DNA of 64,000 nucleotides from DTKD01 sp964494345 (lineage in GTDB: Bacteria > Armatimonadota > UBA5829), in contig CAZBSI010000005.1 of the NCBI GenBank assembly GCA_964494345.1, positions 62,001 to 126,000 on the forward strand, in the 5' to 3' direction. Positions 17,501 to 25,117 of this stretch are shown here, in pieces (the first letter of the stretch is position 1; each line of letters starts with the position of its first letter). The notes beneath the pieces are model-generated. The model was given only the letters and a program-made list of their open reading frames with translations. It was not told the origin of the DNA and made no database searches. The position numbers were made by a program, and so were the translations under genes.

Positions 17501-19890
17501 TGGTAGTATACCGGCGCCAGATTGTCTCCACCGCACGGCAGATCGAGCGTTGTGGTGGCGTTGGTAAAGTCATTTGTGTTGTTTACCAAAGTGCTGCAGG
17601 TTATCGACGGAATATCGATATTCACCGTAGCGCTGACTGGGCCATCGCTTACCGGCAGCCCAGAAGTGGCGCCGGTTCCAGTCACAGTGGCAATATTCGT
17701 AGCGTCGACAGTCGTTCCACTAACAGCAAAGTTCGGGTTAGTCTGGAACTTGCAATAGTAAGTCGCACTGGCTCCGGTGGCGAGATTGCCGACTGTAATG
17801 TTGCCCGGAATAGTGTTTCCTCCGGTGCAGCACCCCGCACACGGCAAAAGCGCGTTGTCTTCCATAGACTGGAAGTCGGTGATTGACACGTCTACAAGGT
17901 CATCGCAGCCGGTGTTTGTGACTACGATCTTGAAACAGACGTATTCGCCAGGCAATACGTTGACAGAGTCCTTATAGACGCCGTCCGCACAATCAGCATT
18001 TTGAGTTGTGCAAGCGACTTGTTTAGTGATCTCGATTGACGGTTCGCAGCACAGATTGACGGTAGTTGTGCAAGTCGTGGTAGTTACGGTTGTAGCGCCG
18101 CAAGGGCCCAGATCGACACTCCCAGTAGCCTGGAAGTTGTTGGTGATAACCCTCTTATCAGCCTTGCACAACGCGCACTTGTCGAAGCCAAGCGGCCCAA
18201 CAGTCACGCAAACCCGCGCCCCCGGGGCCAGAATACCGCCAGCGAGCTGCGGCTGTGCTCTAAACAAAGCACAAACATCAACCGGCAGCCCCGATATGCC
18301 AGGCGTCGCGACATCCAGCAACGAGTTGGTAATGCCGCAAGGTCCGGAGGTGCCAAAATTGATAGGAGCATCTCCAGTGTTTGTCAGGCAGAGCTGATAG
18401 TAGACGTTTGCAATGTCACTACCGCACGGCAAATCGAGAACCACACCTGCGTTAGTGAAGTCCGGACTATCGCTGACCAACGTTGAACACGACAAACTCG
18501 GACTCAACACGTTCACCTGTGCGAAGTCCACCGCGCTAACAACCTCTTCGCTAAACTCCCCGGTCCCGGTTACTGTCGCAGTGTTAAGGCAACTGGCCGT
18601 TATCGAGCTATACGAACAGATTCGAGTAACCGATTCTCCGGAAGCGACATCCCCGATCACGATATTCGAACAGTCGGTTATCCCGCCAGTGCACCCCACG
18701 TCTGTGATGGTCACATTTTCAAGGTTCTCACTGCCACAGTTGGTAACAGTAAGCGCGAAATAGACGGGATTGCCGGCAAGGATGTCTATATGCACTATCT
18801 TATGGAAGCTTCCCGTGCCATCACCCAACAGATCAACGGCAGAACCACCTTTGGTGAGGGACACCTGGAAGGAGTTCGCAGTGGCATTAATCACAAAATA
18901 GGCCGTTGTGGTGTTTATTCCGGTGGTGGTGACGATGGTGTTGAATCTCACCTGGTCGCCGTTCACCAGCCCGTGCCCCGTTGCGTTCACCGTATCCGTA
19001 CTACCGGTAAACGTGGCCGGCTGCACTATAGCCGAATCAAACGGCCCTTCCTCCGAACAGGCTACTTCCTTTGTGATCGATATGCACGCATCACATTCCA
19101 AAAATAGCTGCTGCTCGGTGGTATCCTCGTCGGTCAGGTCTCCGGGGCCGCCGCTTCTGGTCTTAAGGACCAAGGGTTTTTTCGACCCTCCTCCCGGATA
19201 CGCGGCGCGAATCCCGCACACCTTTACCTCGATATCTTTCTCGGTACCCGGGAAGTTCGGCGGGATTCTCGGCCCCTTAAACCACGTAGCCGTCACCCCG
19301 GCATAGGGCAAATTGTTCTTAGTGATATGCAGAGCGGGATCAACTCCGCCGTTCATATCATTTATAACAATCTTAAAGGTTTCGACGAAAGTGTCCGGCT
19401 GATCCCCAGGATGCAGTAGTTGATCGACACCAAAATAAAAGACATATTCTTCGTAGTCCGTGTCTCTGAACTGATCCTGCAACTGGGTGCCGGGAGCCGC
19501 CACGCTTGTCAGAATATTGTTGTCATCGTTCATATCCCAGGCTATGCGTTCGTCTGGGAGTTTGAGCCCGATATACAAGCAATCCGAAGCGCAATCGTAG
19601 GTCCAGTATACCCTTTCGACATTGAAACCGGAAGGTGAGAACTTCGTCGTCGGCGGGATCACAAAACAGTTGAGCCCCATCGGCGAGTCCATGCAACCGG
19701 GAACATTCTGATTATGCAAGGGGTCTTGCGTCATTTGGTCCGTAGTGTCTACCTGGTTAAACACCCCCGGCTTCCCGGCAAAGTCGTTAAATACATTGCC
19801 GGTAAATGTTATGGTAGTGGCAGCTACAGGCATTGCTAATGCCGCGAGCAAGGCTGCCGCGACAAATACAATGCAACATTTAATCTTCAT
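14539..19890 (-). CDS. Giant secreted DUF11-repeat protein with shared cysteine-containing C-terminal module
   Basis: 1783 residues with a Sec signal peptide (MKIKCCIVFVAAALLAALAMPVAA). An N-terminal domain of about 250 residues (TITFTGNVFNDF ... DDNNILTSV) precedes four long repeats of about 298 residues. Each repeat pairs a DUF11-like half starting ITKQVACS with a second half starting CSTLVNxxxDFTNA; both halves are rich in Cys (CCTGGN, YYCKFQTNP). The last ~255 residues, from KQVFCGFTC to the end, match the C-terminus of the neighbouring propeller protein (DVITAVPGVF, WWPLMYELPG, QVPLIS, FVENHC / LVENHC, NPACCKILAD). DUF11 proteins are usually cell-surface structural proteins. GAGGAC precedes the ATG. 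It is likely transcribed alone from the promoter at 20320-20348 with a leader of about 425 nt. Confidence 0.88.
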   Translation of the reverse strand: MKIKCCIVFVAAALLAALAMPVAATTITFTGNVFNDFAGKPGVFNQVDTTDQMTQDPLHNQNVPGCMDSPMGLNCFVIPPTTKFSPSGFNVERVYWTYDCASDCLYIGLKLPDERIAWDMNDDNNILTSVAAPGTQLQDQFRDTDYEEYVFYFGVDQLLHPGDQPDTFVETFKIVINDMNGGVDPALHITKNNLPYAGVTATWFKGPRIPPNFPGTEKDIEVKVCGIRAAYPGGGSKKPLVLKTRSGGPGDLTDEDTTEQQLFLECDACISITKEVACSEEGPFDSAIVQPATFTGSTDTVNATGHGLVNGDQVRFNTIVTTTGINTTTAYFVINATANSFQVSLTKGGSAVDLLGDGTGSFHKIVHIDILAGNPVYFALTVTNCGSENLENVTITDVGCTGGITDCSNIVIGDVASGESVTRICSYSSITASCLNTATVTGTGEFSEEVVSAVDFAQVNVLSPSLSCSTLVSDSPDFTNAGVVLDLPCGSDIANVYYQLCLTNTGDAPINFGTSGPCGITNSLLDVATPGISGLPVDVCALFRAQPQLAGGILAPGARVCVTVGPLGFDKCALCKADKRVITNNFQATGSVDLGPCGATTVTTTTCTTTVNLCCEPSIEITKQVACTTQNADCADGVYKDSVNVLPGEYVCFKIVVTNTGCDDLVDVSITDFQSMEDNALLPCAGCCTGGNTIPGNITVGNLATGASATYYCKFQTNPNFAVSGTTVDATNIATVTGTGATSGLPVSDGPVSATVNIDIPSITCSTLVNNTNDFTNATTTLDLPCGGDNLAPVYYQLCITNSGEAPVDFGTTGPCGITNSLLDGAFSGISGLPVDVCALFRAQPQLATGILAPGATVCAVVGPLNFDKCALCTNGTRTITNNFSATGTAGSDDICGSKQVSTGTCTTTVNVCCQPAISITKQVACSSETADCAAGVYGATVDVLRGGYVCFKITVTNSGCDDLKDVVITDTLTMDNPALLPCGACCTGGNAIPGAINVGNLAIGASATYYCKFQTNPAFDVIGTAIDATNTASVTGTGVTSNLTATSGPVSATVNVLVPQIACSKLVNSTTDFTNATNLLDLGGPQCTEGIKNVYYQLCITNTGDIAVDFTKGDCAAHFADTLLDNLPTGITLVSTTPASSPVNIAQAFLSGLTNGTLPAGQSVCVVVATTFDEPTLCLTRSEWVNTFTACGLATDPNVCLPPGGGEVVNTNGCSATVEICCPCRLEVTKQVSCSEDGSFADSVQAIAGSDVYFKVCVKNAGSITIDNVSVTDVIELPSAGYAGCLGCKVNGVALPSCIINNGAWNVGSLQAGEEKCVVCKVATNPNFTVVFETDDIVNSASATGVCATGNIIGAGPATATVDLLIPNILCEKWVDDNPAMTNPSKVLKAGDPMHPQQNVYFQTCVTNTGEVDVDFTGAGASACPNFLDPKLSTADVLIPGTGVDVNAAMIDELVALNGSAVLKVGQTVCHVFGPLLFDQTVLCPAGISTWVNEFSACGIASQPDVCGSKNVNTGSCDAVVVVCPPTLKQVFCGFTCDPETGNAINTGLYGLVGDVITAVPGVFSIDPGDAQWSNWVLAAGAGVPYTLKNVILRKQVDPSEDCPDVYRGTDITQQLPNIQLWWPLMYELPGTTFTLTVYYDTDTPWDEGGTVSPSISHVNAYSFRVDTSLPDLKNLLTLFHQLPLGTHQVPLISDEALYKQLQADIDLIISLISQGQDTLAGEKLMALRMLVENHCIEEFIPTKPLVGGAGTGIANTCDNPACCKILADVTWIQNVLGLLHP

Positions 19891-20319
19891 GTCCTCATTT
19901 CTCCTCTCTTTCAGCCTTTTTCATGGAATTACTACAATGTGGTACCAAATATTCCGGCCCACTGGAATGCCACGACTCTTATGGCTGTGTATGCGAACTT
20001 GACATCACCGCCGTCACCCGGCATCATGCTTAAGGTGCAAGAGTGGGGATTCCACTTCCCTGAACGGGAGCGTGAGGAGAAACACAATTTAGCGCGGATG
20101 CGGTGACCCCTCTCAAGTGGAAACCATACTGCGCTATTGCGGCGGGGAGGCGGCAACCTCCCCGCCCGTCTCACAAACGAACCCGTCTACACGCGATATT
20201 CAGTTGTCTTAACGAACATCTTTCGTGCCTCGGCGATCAGCGTCTATCTGCAATCGACAAAGCATCGTCTAATTGCTGATATACTGTCGTCGCGGTCGAT
20301 AGCCAATTAGTTCAAAAGT
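19891..20319 (-). other. Long 5' leader of the DUF11-repeat gene
   Basis: No credible gene is present; an 80-codon frame on the minus strand has no domain. The leader contains a very stable hairpin at 20141-20166 and a smaller AGTGG / CCACT stem near 20038-20060. No known riboswitch class was recognised. Confidence 0.45.
20141..20166 (-). other. Perfect 10-bp GC-rich hairpin in the leader
   Basis: GGCGGGGAGG / CCTCCCCGCC around a 6-nt loop. There is no T run on either side, so it is not a typical terminator. Confidence 0.65.
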
Positions 20320-20348
20320 ATTATGATAACATTCCTAAGCCTAGTCAA
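20320..20348 (-). promoter_or_regulatory. Promoter of the DUF11-repeat gene
   Basis: On the minus strand TTGACT (20348-20343) and CATAAT (20325-20320) are separated by 17 bp, placed just downstream of the preceding gene's stop. Confidence 0.6.
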
Positions 20349-20386
20349 TACCAGTTTATCTGCGATCATCACTGGCTGTGCAAATG

Positions 20387-22783
20387 TTATCTTTTGAACA
20401 CCCCCAGTGCTTCTGCGATATAGTCGGCATCGGCCAGGATCTTGCAGCAGGCTGGATTTTCAAGCGTGTTGCGTATTCCCGCCTCCGGCGTGCACTCCCC
20501 ACAACCGGCTGTAGCGCAGTGATTTTCTACAAATAGAATAAAGCCGTAAAGCGCGTCAGCCATCGCCGGATCCGACGGATCCATGGACTTAAGCGTGGCA
20601 ATGTCAGCCAGCAGGCGATTATACAGCGATGCGCCGGAGATAAGCGGAACCTGGCAGTTCCCAGCGGGTAGTTGGTAAAACAGCCTGATTATACCTTCCA
20701 GGCTGTCGAATGTCGCATCGACCTGCCAAGACCAAACGTCCTGCTTCGCTGTATAAGGCGCCACGTCAATTTTATAATCGAGAGTCAGGGTCCACTTCGT
20801 GCCCGGCAGTTCATACATAAGCGGCCACCACGTACGGATGCGCGCACTGCGCGCACTGCCCTGCTGCAGCACCGGTTTACCCCCGATAGGGACCGCACAA
20901 ACATACTGTGGCACCGTCTTGGAGAGGCGAACATTGGTCAGAGTGTAGGGCTTGTTCTGGGCAGCGGCAGAGACGAAATTCGGCCAGTTCGGACCACCCG
21001 GGTCGAATGCAAAGACCCCCGGCACCGCCGTAATCACATCAGACCCGCTTCGGCCACGTATACCAGCCCAGGCGAGATTCGGTTCACAGCTTTTGCCGCA
21101 GTACGCCTGAAGCAGCCTAAACTCAGTCGCAGGAGGATCCACCTGCTGGCCGGGCGTGATAGTGAGATCGTATAGCACAGGTGAAGCCGCACCCGGTGAA
21201 CGCTGGAATAGAACAACAACTTTCAAATATCGACCCGGAGGCGTCGACTCCAGAGGCCGGCCGTTTTGAGCTGTTTGTGCGGCCGAAAATGTGGCCGAAT
21301 CATTAGAACTCTGGACGCTGACGGTGATGCCGGATGGATTAATCGCGAATCCGCCAAGGCCAGGAGGCAACGTCTGATCGTGCCACGAGACGTTATCCCA
21401 TTGCGTGCCTGCAGCCCCGCTGTCATAAACTACAGTCCACGTGCCTGTATCGGTTGCGATACATCTATAGAATGAGCCTGTCATATCGTTATAGCCGTAG
21501 TGGCCGCGTGACGATGGCAGACTCTTTCGGATAACAAACTGCTGGGTTACGGGGTCTATGTTGTAGACGAAGTTATCCATGCGGTTGCAAGCCCATACAT
21601 AACCGTTTACATCCACCGAGATCCCGGACGGTTCCGCTCCCGCATCGTCGATAGTCGCTTTCAACACCCCGCCGTTGTCATAGCGGGTGATAGTATTGGA
21701 TGCCGAGTTTGTGACCCAGAGGTCGTTGTCGGCAGTACACACCGCGCCTCGGCTACCGGCTAAGCCAGGCAATCGTTTGCTCCACTCAATGTTCATCGTC
21801 GATGTCTCTATGCGGCTAACCTCATTTTCCGTATAACCCGTCACAAACAAATGCCCCAGGCTATCGAGCGCCAGCCCATAGGACATATGCGGCAGGAAGA
21901 TACGGCTGAATGTGGCAGGGGACGCCGCAGGGTCGAACCGGACAATATCGCCATTGTCTCTACCCGCCGACCATACATTGCCTGCGTTGTCCATCACCGC
22001 GCCGAACGGCTTGTGCGGGGAGACATCAATCGTTTTATCTATGGAAACAGCAGATGGCAGCGCAGGAAGCTGGGCGCCAGCAACATGAAAATACATTTTC
22101 CTGCCCCAACTGCCGACCCATATGTCGTCGTTTTTATCCTTCACGACCGCACAAGGTGAGCATCCGCTCCAGTCGTCCGGATCGTAAGGCCCGGCGTATG
22201 TGCCCGGATAGAAAACTCCTTCGTGTCCAGAGACGAGGACCACCTCATAGAGAACGCATTCATCCTCTCCCCAAGGCAGCATCTCATCGCCTGATATCAC
22301 TCCATCTCCGTTGAGGTCTCTTGACGTCTGCAATATGCCGTCGTTGTTTCTATCTATCCATTGGTTCGCTTCCAACAGGCCAATTTTCACCACTGTTCCT
22401 GCGGTTCTATTGGCCACCCAGCAACTGCCATCGTTGCAGACAGTCGTACGAGACGGCCAGCCGAAGTTCTCCAGGCCGGAATACGGCAGCACAGGAAGAT
22501 TCGGCGGCACTACGCGATATCGCGCGAGTTCGTTGCCGGTGGTGGTGCAAACCTTGGAGATAGTGCCACTTTCGTTCGGCACCCAAATAAAGGAAAGCGT
22601 TTTGCAGTCATCAGGGACCAACTGAAGTTGATCGGCGATAGAATCACATTCTACGCCCTGAAGTATCCCGGTTTTAAAGTCGGCAGTTGTGGTGTAGGTT
22701 TTTTGAGCAATGCTGCTGCCGGAGACAGCCATTGCAAGCAAGAGCGCAAGGCCCAGACTTCGATAACAGGCTTTTAATGTCAT
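20387..22783 (-). CDS. Secreted NHL/Vgb-like beta-propeller protein with the same C-terminal module
   Basis: 798 residues from the ATG at 22783 (AGGAG 9 nt upstream); ATG 22789 is an alternative. The signal peptide is LALLLAMAVSGSSIAQ. The N-terminal half is a six- or seven-bladed propeller of the NHL/virginiamycin-lyase type (GDIVRFDPAASP, NEVSRIETS, NTITRYDNGG, DNFVYNIDP) containing EF-hand-like loops (DRNNDGILQ, DLNGDGVISGDE) that may bind calcium. A beta-sandwich linker follows. The last ~240 residues, from LQAYCGKSC, are homologous to the end of the DUF11 protein. There is no catalytic evidence for lyase activity. It has its own strong promoter, so it need not be co-transcribed with the Tad genes upstream. 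Confidence 0.85.
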   Translation of the reverse strand: MTLKACYRSLGLALLLAMAVSGSSIAQKTYTTTADFKTGILQGVECDSIADQLQLVPDDCKTLSFIWVPNESGTISKVCTTTGNELARYRVVPPNLPVLPYSGLENFGWPSRTTVCNDGSCWVANRTAGTVVKIGLLEANQWIDRNNDGILQTSRDLNGDGVISGDEMLPWGEDECVLYEVVLVSGHEGVFYPGTYAGPYDPDDWSGCSPCAVVKDKNDDIWVGSWGRKMYFHVAGAQLPALPSAVSIDKTIDVSPHKPFGAVMDNAGNVWSAGRDNGDIVRFDPAASPATFSRIFLPHMSYGLALDSLGHLFVTGYTENEVSRIETSTMNIEWSKRLPGLAGSRGAVCTADNDLWVTNSASNTITRYDNGGVLKATIDDAGAEPSGISVDVNGYVWACNRMDNFVYNIDPVTQQFVIRKSLPSSRGHYGYNDMTGSFYRCIATDTGTWTVVYDSGAAGTQWDNVSWHDQTLPPGLGGFAINPSGITVSVQSSNDSATFSAAQTAQNGRPLESTPPGRYLKVVVLFQRSPGAASPVLYDLTITPGQQVDPPATEFRLLQAYCGKSCEPNLAWAGIRGRSGSDVITAVPGVFAFDPGGPNWPNFVSAAAQNKPYTLTNVRLSKTVPQYVCAVPIGGKPVLQQGSARSARIRTWWPLMYELPGTKWTLTLDYKIDVAPYTAKQDVWSWQVDATFDSLEGIIRLFYQLPAGNCQVPLISGASLYNRLLADIATLKSMDPSDPAMADALYGFILFVENHCATAGCGECTPEAGIRNTLENPACCKILADADYIAEALGVFKR

Positions 22784-22985
22784 TGCCATACTCTCCTCTT
22801 CGACGAGCCACACAATCAACGTGTGAGCGCTCGCGGTTGCTTTTCCGTAGGGGCGGCCGACGCTCGCTTCATCATTCTGTGCAGCAATAGAGAAATGGGC
22901 TGCTCAGGTCGATATAAGCGCCAGTGCCGTAGGGTTTTGGGAAGAAGAGGTACGGCTTTGCGCATCCGTATTCAAATATAGATGC

Positions 22986-23014
22986 AGTATAGCCAGCGTT
23001 TTCCACATTGTCAA
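22986..23014 (-). promoter_or_regulatory. Near-consensus sigma-70 promoter of the propeller gene
   Basis: TTGACA (23014-23009) and TATACT (22991-22986) with a 17-bp spacer on the minus strand. The hexamers are identical to those of the Tad operon promoter. The expected leader is about 195 nt. Confidence 0.75.
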
Positions 23015-23062
23015 GGGATTAGTGTGTAATATTTCGACTAACTTGATACTGTTGAGCCAGGA

Positions 23063-23956
23063 TTATCGAGTCATCGCCTTAATAGCCTCAAACAGCTTGA
23101 TCGCACCCGGCGCCAGCACCACCACGAACATAGACGGCATAATGCACAGCACCATCGGAAAGAGGAGTTTGAGAGGTAGTTTTGCGGCTTGTTCGCGAGC
23201 GCGCAGATTTCTCTGCACTCGCAGGCTATCGGATTGTTCACGAAGCACCTGCGACATACTGCCGCCGAGGGTTTCGGCCTGATATAACGCCGCCACAAAT
23301 ATCCTCAATTGTGGCACATCGACGCGCTGGGAAGTAGTCCGAAGAGCATCGATGCGACCCCGCCCGATAGAAATATCATCAAGGGTCTTTTTGAACTCCT
23401 CCGACAGCGGCCCAGACATCTTATTGACCACCTGATCCATCGCCGCATCCAGACCCAGACCAGCCTCCACACATACCACCAACAAATCAATCGCATCCGG
23501 CAAAAGACGAATAATACTCTGCTGACGCTGTGCTATCTTGCGCGAAAGGATGGCCTTTGGAAGCAAGAAACCGGCAATCCCCCCGGCAAGCAACAGTAGT
23601 ATTGCCTCGAAGCTCTCAAGACCCAGCACCCGGCTGAGCCAGCCCACCAAAACTGCAAACACTACGGTGCTGATGACACGAGATGTCACAAACCCAGCCG
23701 GTCGCAGTCTCCATCCGGCCCGCTCAAGTTCGACGCCAAGAGCCTTGATGGCAGCACCCGGAATGTGACGCGCGAGCGCTTCGACGACTTTGTTCCACAA
23801 CGGAACGACCACTCGTTCCAGCAGCGGCGTATCCAGGTCAGCTTCCAGCGGTATGCCCAGCCTCTGACCTCGAAGCGTCGATTCACCGACGCGAGTCAGG
23901 CCCACGATAAACAAAAACACCGTCGCCGCACATAATATGCTTATTAAAATCGGCAA
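23063..23956 (-). CDS. tadC: Tad pilus inner-membrane platform protein TadC (type II secretion F domain)
   Basis: 297 residues from the TTG at 23956, preceded by GCGAGG 9 nt upstream. The longer frame (to 24049) would translate the dispersed intergenic repeat (CHFERSEKSAFS) and is rejected. Membrane segments lie near the start, the middle (VISTVVFAVLVGWL, ILLLLAGGIAGFLLP) and the C-terminus (LLFPMVLCIMPSMFVVVLAPG). The T2SSF core LLPDAIDLLVVCVEAGLGLDAAM is the cytoplasmic helical domain. With TadB it forms the platform turned by CpaF to assemble Flp pilin. It is the last Tad gene, separated from tadB by repeats. Confidence 0.9.
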   Translation of the reverse strand: MPILISILCAATVFLFIVGLTRVGESTLRGQRLGIPLEADLDTPLLERVVVPLWNKVVEALARHIPGAAIKALGVELERAGWRLRPAGFVTSRVISTVVFAVLVGWLSRVLGLESFEAILLLLAGGIAGFLLPKAILSRKIAQRQQSIIRLLPDAIDLLVVCVEAGLGLDAAMDQVVNKMSGPLSEEFKKTLDDISIGRGRIDALRTTSQRVDVPQLRIFVAALYQAETLGGSMSQVLREQSDSLRVQRNLRAREQAAKLPLKLLFPMVLCIMPSMFVVVLAPGAIKLFEAIKAMTR

Positions 23957-23970
23957 TTTGATGTACCTCG

Positions 23971-24033
23971 CTGAAATCAAGTCCGATCCGGAAAAAGCAG
24001 ATTTCTCGCTTCGCTCGAAATGACAGGGTTGGG
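23971..24033 (+). repeat. 63-bp dispersed element (includes 35-bp repeat copy 3)
   Basis: AAATCAAGTCYGATYCGG followed by the 35-bp core (23991-24025) and AGGGTTGGGA. The same element stands upstream of cpaF at 26498-26562. Confidence 0.75.
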
Positions 24034-24131
24034 AACCGATAGCCGTCAACCGATAACCGTCAACCGATAACCGATAGCCGTCAACCGATAACCGTCAACC
24101 GTCAACCGATAACCGTCAACCGTCAACCACC
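24034..24131 (+). repeat. Heptanucleotide tandem array between tadB and tadC
   Basis: Fourteen consecutive 7-bp units, AACCGAT, AACCGTC, AGCCGTC and a final AACCACC, ending two bases before the tadB stop codon. Confidence 0.85.
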
Positions 24132-24133
24132 AT

Positions 24134-25117
24134 TCAGTAGTCGATTTTCAAAATCTCCCGAATGATGAATATCCCGAAAACCTGCAGAACTACTGCGCTT
24201 CCAATGAGAATCCTACCGATTGTGTCGGTCAGCAGCACCGAAAGGTAGCCCGGGTTGATACTCAATATCACTGTCGCCAAAACAAATGGCATCACCAGCA
24301 AAATAACTCCAGACATTCGCCCTTCCACCGTCAGCGCAGAAACCTCACGCTCCAACCGAACCCTGTCTCGGATCATTCCACCGATGTTGTCCAGTATAAT
24401 AGCCAGATCGCCGCCGACCTGCCTGTTTATTACCATAGCCACAGCGGCTAGTTCCAGATCGTAACTCTGCACCCGCGACACCATCCGTTTAAGTGCGTCC
24501 TCAAAGGGCAAACCGACTCGCATCTCACTTAAAAGACGCCCAAATTCATCAGATATCGGAGAAGGCAGCTCGTCGCGCACCATCATCGCGGCGTGCTCGA
24601 AGCCTGTGCCGCTTCTGAGCGCCGAGGCTATCAGCGAAAGTGCATCGGGCAGTTCACTGTTGAATGCTGCCAGCCTGCGAGCGTATTTAGACTCCAAATA
24701 CGCCCACGATCCGCCAACACCCAGGATAATGCCGATGAATTGTGATCCCGGAAACCTGAAGACCAGCGCCAGCGTGATAGCCAGCGCCAGAGAAACGATG
24801 CCGGTGATTCCGACGAACTCACTTGGTTTTAGCTCCAAGCCAGCGCGTTCCAGCTTGTCCAGAAGCCTCCTGGCCAGACTGTTGTCGAATACCGCCTTTT
24901 CGATGCTGTCAAAAAACCACGACTCTTCAACGTCTGCCCGCTCTTGCGTAAGCCTCTGCGCACTGGCACTTCTTATTGCTAACATCTTTCTTCTGCGGCT
25001 GACCACACGATCCCCAACCCACCAGATCGCGTAGCCGAACGCCAGCCATCCCGCGATAATCGCAGCAATCAGCCCATATTCCGGATTTATGGCCGCAATA
25101 GTCATATCAATTAACAT
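24134..25117 (-). CDS. tadB: Tad pilus inner-membrane platform protein TadB
   Basis: 327 residues. N-terminal membrane helix (YGLIAAIIAGWLAFGYAIWWVG), a cytoplasmic helical region, two central hydrophobic segments (VGITGIVSLALAITLALVF, IGIILGVGGSWAYLE), the T2SSF core (LPDALSLIASALRSGTGFEHAAMMV; near 175-200) and C-terminal helices (VILLVMPFVLATVILSI, ILIGSAVVLQVFGIFII). It pairs with TadC as the pilus assembly platform. The ATG at 25117 overlaps the end of cpaF by 7 bp, indicating translational coupling. Confidence 0.92.
   Translation of the reverse strand: MLIDMTIAAINPEYGLIAAIIAGWLAFGYAIWWVGDRVVSRRRKMLAIRSASAQRLTQERADVEESWFFDSIEKAVFDNSLARRLLDKLERAGLELKPSEFVGITGIVSLALAITLALVFRFPGSQFIGIILGVGGSWAYLESKYARRLAAFNSELPDALSLIASALRSGTGFEHAAMMVRDELPSPISDEFGRLLSEMRVGLPFEDALKRMVSRVQSYDLELAAVAMVINRQVGGDLAIILDNIGGMIRDRVRLEREVSALTVEGRMSGVILLVMPFVLATVILSINPGYLSVLLTDTIGRILIGSAVVLQVFGIFIIREILKIDY

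Noticed and set aside
16402..17886. 494-codon open frame on the plus strand
   Set aside because: It lies wholly antisense to the DUF11-repeat gene, has no domain or ribosome site, and its composition mirrors the repeat on the other strand.
19932..20174. 80-codon minus-strand frame in the DUF11 leader
   Set aside because: It has no domain and runs through the GC hairpin, and it has no supporting ribosome site.
23957..24049. N-terminal extension of TadC
   Set aside because: The extra 31 codons translate the dispersed 35-bp repeat; a TTG start with GCGAGG at 23956 fits better.
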